This document shows positions 60,600-64,000 of a stretch of 64,000 nucleotides of DNA, piece after piece (the first letter of the stretch is position 1; the number at the start of each line of letters is the position of its first letter). Origin of the DNA: CAWDAQ01 sp963800325 (lineage in GTDB: Bacteria > Actinomycetota > Actinomycetes > Actinomycetales > Dermatophilaceae). The notes beneath the pieces were generated by a model, which was not told the origin of the DNA, searched no databases, and worked only from the letters and a program-made list of their open reading frames with translations. The translations under genes and the position numbers were made by a program. The stretch spans positions 620,001-684,000 of the forward strand of contig CAWDAQ010000005.1 in the NCBI GenBank assembly GCA_963800325.1. Direction: 5' to 3'.

Positions 60600-61611
60600 G
60601 CGGGTTGGGTGTCTCGCGGCAGCCGCAGGAGTCCCGGTGGACGAACCGGGGTGGCAGGACAACCGTCTCCGGGGCGCGGTCGGGGTCCCTCAACCGGGCA
60701 AGGAACAGCCGCGCCGCCTCGGCGCCGATGTCGGGGACGGGCTGGGCGGCGACGGTCAGGCGCGGGTGGAACAGGTCCGCCCACTCGAAGTCGTCGAACG
60801 AGACCAGCGCGACGTCGTCCGGCACGCGCAGGTGGAGGTCCTGCAGGCCCTGCAGGGCCCCGATCGTCATGAGGTTGTTCCCCACGACGAGCGCGGTGGG
60901 TGGGTCGGGCAGGTCGCGGAGCCCGAGGACCGCCCGGCGGGCGGGTGCGACGTCGCTCGAGCCGGACACGACCAGGAGCGGGTCGAACGCCAGCCCGGAC
61001 CGCTCCAGGCCCAGCCGGTACCCCTCGAGCCGCTCCGTCGTCGTCGTCAGCCCGTCCCGGCCGTGGACCATGGCGATGCGCCGGTGGCCCAGCGAGGCGA
61101 GGTGCTCGACGAGCCCGCTCGCCGCATGGACGTTCTCCACCCCGACCTGGTCGAAGACGTCCGAGGCGAGTCGGTCGACGAGCACGGCGGGCAGACCCTG
61201 CCGACCGAGGTAGGCCAGTGCCCGACGCTCCGGGTCCGCCGACGGCGCCAGCACGATGCCGTCCACCCGACGGGAGTGCAGGAGACGGACCACCCTGAGC
61301 TCCTCGTCGGGGTCGTCCTTGGTGTCGGCGAGCAGGATGAGGTACCCGGCGGCCCGGAGCTCGACCTCGAGGACCTGCACCAGCCCCATGAAGTAGGGGT
61401 TGGAGATCGCCGACAGGGCCAGCCCGATCGTGGCGGTGCTCGCCGTCGCCAGCGAGCGGGCCACGGTGTTCTGGGTGTACCCCGTCTGCTCGACGACCTC
61501 GAGGACCCGCCGGCGGGTCTCCTCGGCGACGTTGCGGGTCCCGTTGAGGACGTGGGACACCGTGGTCGTCGAGACCCCCGCGAGCGCCGCCACCTCGGCC
61601 ATCGTCGCCAT
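60592..61611 (-). CDS. LacI-family transcriptional regulator
   Basis: A 339-residue repressor. N-terminal helix-turn-helix MATMAEVAALAGVSTTTVSHVLNGTRNV with the hinge RSLATASTATIGL, then a periplasmic-binding-protein-like effector domain (ISNPYFMGLVQVLE, DGIVLAPSA, VSFDDFEWADLFHPRLT). ATG at 61611 has GGAGG upstream. Divergent from a sugar ABC operon, with two LacI-type palindromes between, so it is the probable local regulator of that operon. The C-terminus ends in a histidine/cysteine segment (FVHRDSCGCRETP). Confidence 0.95.
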   Translation of the reverse strand: MATMAEVAALAGVSTTTVSHVLNGTRNVAEETRRRVLEVVEQTGYTQNTVARSLATASTATIGLALSAISNPYFMGLVQVLEVELRAAGYLILLADTKDDPDEELRVVRLLHSRRVDGIVLAPSADPERRALAYLGRQGLPAVLVDRLASDVFDQVGVENVHAASGLVEHLASLGHRRIAMVHGRDGLTTTTERLEGYRLGLERSGLAFDPLLVVSGSSDVAPARRAVLGLRDLPDPPTALVVGNNLMTIGALQGLQDLHLRVPDDVALVSFDDFEWADLFHPRLTVAAQPVPDIGAEAARLFLARLRDPDRAPETVVLPPRFVHRDSCGCRETPNPPR

Positions 61612-61698
61612 GGAACCTCCGTCGGGTCGCCCACCCGTCCGGCCCCGACGCCGGGATGGGCGCACGGGTGACCGCGGGGTTTCCCGCGAATCCGGGTG

Positions 61699-61723
61699 GC
61701 AAGCGCTTGCAGCAAGCGCTTGC
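61699..61723. promoter_or_regulatory. Tandem LacI-family operators
   Basis: GCAAGCGCTTGC occurs twice, at 61699-61710 and 61712-61723, one base apart. Each is a perfect palindrome with the central CG typical of LacI-family sites. The 13-base spacing puts two dimers on nearly opposite helix faces unless they compete. They overlap the promoter of the plus-strand sugar operon. Confidence 0.85.
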
Positions 61724-61735
61724 GTATCCTAGTGT
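61707..61735 (+). promoter_or_regulatory. Probable promoter of the sugar ABC operon
   Basis: TTGCAG (61707-61712) and TAGTGT (61730-61735) are 17 bases apart. The -35 element lies between the two LacI operators, so bound repressor would exclude RNA polymerase. A start about seven bases downstream would leave a 200-base leader before the binding-protein gene. Confidence 0.55.
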
Positions 61736-61942
61736 GACGGGCGCCACAGCGACGTGGACGACGGACGGAACCCGACGTGGACGATGACCGGCTGCACGAC
61801 GAGGCGGTCGAGCGCGCCCGGGGGGCCGCGCTCCCGAGCACGAGACCTGCCGATCGACAGCCCACCTGAGCAGATCGCGGGCGGGCACCACGCAGGGACC
61901 ACGAGGGTCCCGGCCCGGCCGTCGAGAGATGAGGAGCCCCCG
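61736..61942 (+). other. Long leader of the sugar operon, no gene seen
   Basis: About 200 bases between the promoter and the binding-protein start. An open frame continues upstream through it (ATG near 61754) but it lacks a ribosome site and would put residues before the signal peptide, so it is taken as untranslated. No riboswitch fold was recognised. Confidence 0.4.
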
Positions 61943-62965
61943 ATGCACACCACCCGATCCCGCTCAGCCCGCGGTGTCGCCGCGTCCGCGGTGGCGCTCA
62001 CCGCGCTGTCGGTGGCCGCCTGCACGACCGAACGCACCGGCCAGTCCTCGGCGCAGAACGACGGTCAGGTGAAGATCGGCCTGGTGACCAAGACCGAGAC
62101 GAACCCCTACTTCGTCAAGCTGCGCCAGTCGGCCCAGGCCGAGGCGAAGAAGAAGGACGCGAAGCTCGTCGCCCTCGCCGGCAAGTTCGACGGCGACAAC
62201 TCCTCCCAGGTCACCGCCATCGAGAACCTCGTCCAGCAGCAGGTCGACGGCATCCTCATCACGCCGAGCAACGCCAAGGCGATCCTCGACGCCATCCAGA
62301 GCGCCCGGGACGCCGGGGTCGTCGTCATCGCCCTCGACACCGAGACCGATCCCAAGGACGCGGTGGCCGCCACGTTCGCCACCGACAACAAGCACGCCGG
62401 CAAGGTGCTCGGCGAGTACATCAAGGCACGCCTCGGGGACACCAAGCCCGAGGTCCTCATGGCCGACCTCGACCCGAGCTCGAGCGTCGGGGTGCAGCGG
62501 CACAACGGGTTCCTCGAGGGCATGGGCCTGACCGACAAGAGCAAGGCCATCATCGGCACGACCCTGACCCAGGGGGACCAGAGCAAGGCCCAGTCCGGGG
62601 TGGAGAACCTGCTCCAGCGCGTCGGGGACAAGGTCAACGTCGTCTACAACATCAACGAGCCCGCGGCCCGCGGCTCCTACCTCGCACTGAAGGAGCGCGG
62701 CCTCGCCGACGGCGTGCTCGTCGGCGCGATCGACGGCAGCTGCTCCGGGGTCAAGGACGTCAAGGCGGGCCACTTCGCCGCCACCGTCATGCAGTTCCCC
62801 AAGAAGATGGCCGAGCAGGGGGTCGACGCCGTGGCGCAGTACGCGAAGGACGGCACGAAGCCGTCCGGCTTCAACAACACCGGCGACATGCTGATCACCG
62901 ACAAGCCCGTCGACGGCATGGAGTCCAAGGACACGCAGTGGGGCGCCTCCCACTGCTGGGGCTGA
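61943..62965 (+). CDS. Sugar ABC transporter substrate-binding lipoprotein (RbsB-like)
   Basis: A 340-residue class B binding protein. Signal peptide with lipobox LSVAAC (cysteine about residue 27), then IGLVTKTETNPYFVKLRQSA, QVDGILITPSNAKAI, VVIALDTETDP and GAIDGSCSGVKDV. These fit the ribose/fructose/xylose-type family. ATG at 61943 has GAGGAG upstream. First gene of a LacI-controlled operon with the permease four bases after; the sugar itself is not decided by sequence. Confidence 0.94.
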   Translation: MHTTRSRSARGVAASAVALTALSVAACTTERTGQSSAQNDGQVKIGLVTKTETNPYFVKLRQSAQAEAKKKDAKLVALAGKFDGDNSSQVTAIENLVQQQVDGILITPSNAKAILDAIQSARDAGVVVIALDTETDPKDAVAATFATDNKHAGKVLGEYIKARLGDTKPEVLMADLDPSSSVGVQRHNGFLEGMGLTDKSKAIIGTTLTQGDQSKAQSGVENLLQRVGDKVNVVYNINEPAARGSYLALKERGLADGVLVGAIDGSCSGVKDVKAGHFAATVMQFPKKMAEQGVDAVAQYAKDGTKPSGFNNTGDMLITDKPVDGMESKDTQWGASHCWG

Positions 62966-62969
62966 GACC

Positions 62970-63995
62970 ATGAGCGGCTCGGAGAGCACCTCGGACACGA
63001 CGGACGCCTCGGGAGGCGACCTCCTCACTCGCGCGCTGCACGCGGCCGAGCGCCGGTTCGCGCAGACCCCCGCGCTCGGCCCCACCGCGGCGCTGCTGGT
63101 CGCCATCGCCGTCTTCTCGTTCGGCAGCGACACCTTCTTCAACATCGACAACTTCTCGTTCATCGTCCAGCAGTCGCTCGTCATCGGGACGCTCGCGCTG
63201 GGCCAGACGGTCATCATCCTCACCGGGGGCATCGACCTCGCGAACGCGCTCATCGCCGTCCTCGGGACGCTGGTCATGACCAAGGTCACCCTCGACGGGG
63301 TGCCGGCCGTCGGCGGCCTGCTGCTCGGCGTCGTGGTGTGCGCTCTCGTCGCGTGCGTGTCGGGCCTGCTGGTCTCCCGGCTGCGCCTGCCCCCCTTCAT
63401 CGTCACCCTCGGCATGCTGACCGTCGTGACCGCAGTGGCGAACCTCTACAGCAACGGCACCTCGTGGGCGGTTCCGGACGGCCTGCTCACCGTGCTCGGG
63501 TTCAAGCTGTACCTCTTCGGCCGGATCCAGTTCACGATCGGCATGCTCGTCGCCGCGGCCCTGTTCCTCCTCGTCTGGCTCGTGCTGACGAAGACGGCGT
63601 GGGGCCGGCACGTCTACGCCATCGGCAACGACGTCGAGGCCGCCCGGCTCAACGGCATCAACACCAAGCGGACGCTGCTCAGCGTGTACGCCCTCGCCGG
63701 CTGCATCTACGGGATCGCGGCCTGGGTCTCCCTCGGCCGCACCCCGAGCGCCGACCCCAACGCCTACCAGCTCGGCAACCTCGAGAGCATCACCGCGGTG
63801 GTCATCGGGGGGACGAGCCTCTTCGGCGGCCGGGGCGGCGTCGTCGGCACCATCGTCGGTGCGCTCATCGTCTCGGTGCTCCGCAGCGGGCTGACCCAGA
63901 TGGGCATCGACTCCAACTACCAGAACCTCGCCACCGGGATCCTCGTCATCGTCGCGGTCGCGTTCGACCAGTTCACCCGCAGGAGGTCAGCATGA
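62970..63995 (+). CDS. Sugar ABC transporter permease (RbsC/FrcC-like)
   Basis: A 341-residue permease with about nine to ten hydrophobic segments; ILTGGIDLANALIAVLGT is the conserved RbsC motif and GRHVYAIGNDVEAARLNGIN the EAA-like cytoplasmic loop. The long soluble N-terminus (about 38 residues) precedes the first helix. Four bases separate it from the binding-protein stop, and its own stop overlaps the next start. Confidence 0.95.
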   Translation: MSGSESTSDTTDASGGDLLTRALHAAERRFAQTPALGPTAALLVAIAVFSFGSDTFFNIDNFSFIVQQSLVIGTLALGQTVIILTGGIDLANALIAVLGTLVMTKVTLDGVPAVGGLLLGVVVCALVACVSGLLVSRLRLPPFIVTLGMLTVVTAVANLYSNGTSWAVPDGLLTVLGFKLYLFGRIQFTIGMLVAAALFLLVWLVLTKTAWGRHVYAIGNDVEAARLNGINTKRTLLSVYALAGCIYGIAAWVSLGRTPSADPNAYQLGNLESITAVVIGGTSLFGGRGGVVGTIVGALIVSVLRSGLTQMGIDSNYQNLATGILVIVAVAFDQFTRRRSA

Positions 63996-64000
63996 GCAGC
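63992..64000 (+). CDS. Start of next operon gene, probably the sugar ABC ATPase (truncated)
   Basis: ATGAGCAGC begins at 63992, overlapping the permease stop (ATGA), with AGGAGG five bases upstream. Only three codons are visible. An ATP-binding subunit is expected because the operon lacks one, but the sequence cannot show it. Confidence 0.6.

Overview
The window is chromosomal DNA of a very high G+C actinomycete. The evidence is the wall-to-wall G/C third-position coding, frequent GTG starts, and a set of actinobacterial hallmark genes: the fused 2-oxoglutarate dehydrogenase/decarboxylase Kgd followed by a 59-residue DUF6104 protein, the SigR/RsrA redox sigma system of mycothiol-making bacteria, nickel superoxide dismutase with its SodX protease, the tiny ribosomal protein bL37, and the argS-lysA-hom-thrC order. 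Genus cannot be fixed by eye; a member of Micrococcales or a close relative is plausible. No prophage, integrase, IS element, CRISPR array or rRNA operon was seen.

Layout. 1-5,600 (minus): argS-lysA-hom-thrC amino-acid operon with a stand-alone receiver upstream. 5,681-8,363: tRNA-Arg(CCG) and a large sulfatase. 8,430-10,807 (minus): two coupled CNNM/CBS membrane proteins. 10,941-17,811: ABC transporter pair, kgd, DUF6104, SGNH hydrolase. 17,850-24,910: sulfate assimilation (cysN, cysD on minus; an unusual long cysC, a TauE/SafE carrier and cysQ on plus), then sodX-sodN. 25,026-27,667: cupin, DUF3311 and a solute:sodium symporter. 27,681-30,508 (minus): two HD/HD-GYP signalling proteins broken by frameshifts. 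30,838-36,679: bL37, rsrA-sigR, hydrolase, SRAP, DoxX, aroA, rsgA. 36,850-42,759 (minus): five-gene oligopeptide ABC transporter. 43,016-48,579: DUF2231, hisN, paired M16 peptidases, type II NADH dehydrogenase. 48,807-52,483: persulfide/sulfide handling cluster with CsoR/CstR-type operator-like sites. 52,517-57,155: CYTH-CHAD protein, a deletion-ridden aldo/keto reductase remnant, DUF2867 and gnd. 57,302-60,486: hsp20/merR divergent pair and an SQR-like/DsrC/DsrE2 sulfur operon. 60,592-64,000: LacI regulator divergent from a sugar ABC operon that runs off the end.

The recurring theme is sulfur: sulfate activation and PAP recycling, a persulfide dioxygenase-rhodanese cluster, and an SQR-like flavoprotein with DsrC and DsrE2 carriers lie within 43 kb. 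The most unusual points are a CysC with a 200-residue N-terminal region that looks like a decayed ATP sulfurylase, a single-cysteine DsrC in an operon without dsrAB, intergenic long perfect palindromes between convergent genes (two sharing the same core), and a cluster of apparent frameshifts and deletions at 28.9-31.0 kb and 54.5-55.1 kb that are either assembly errors or real gene decay.
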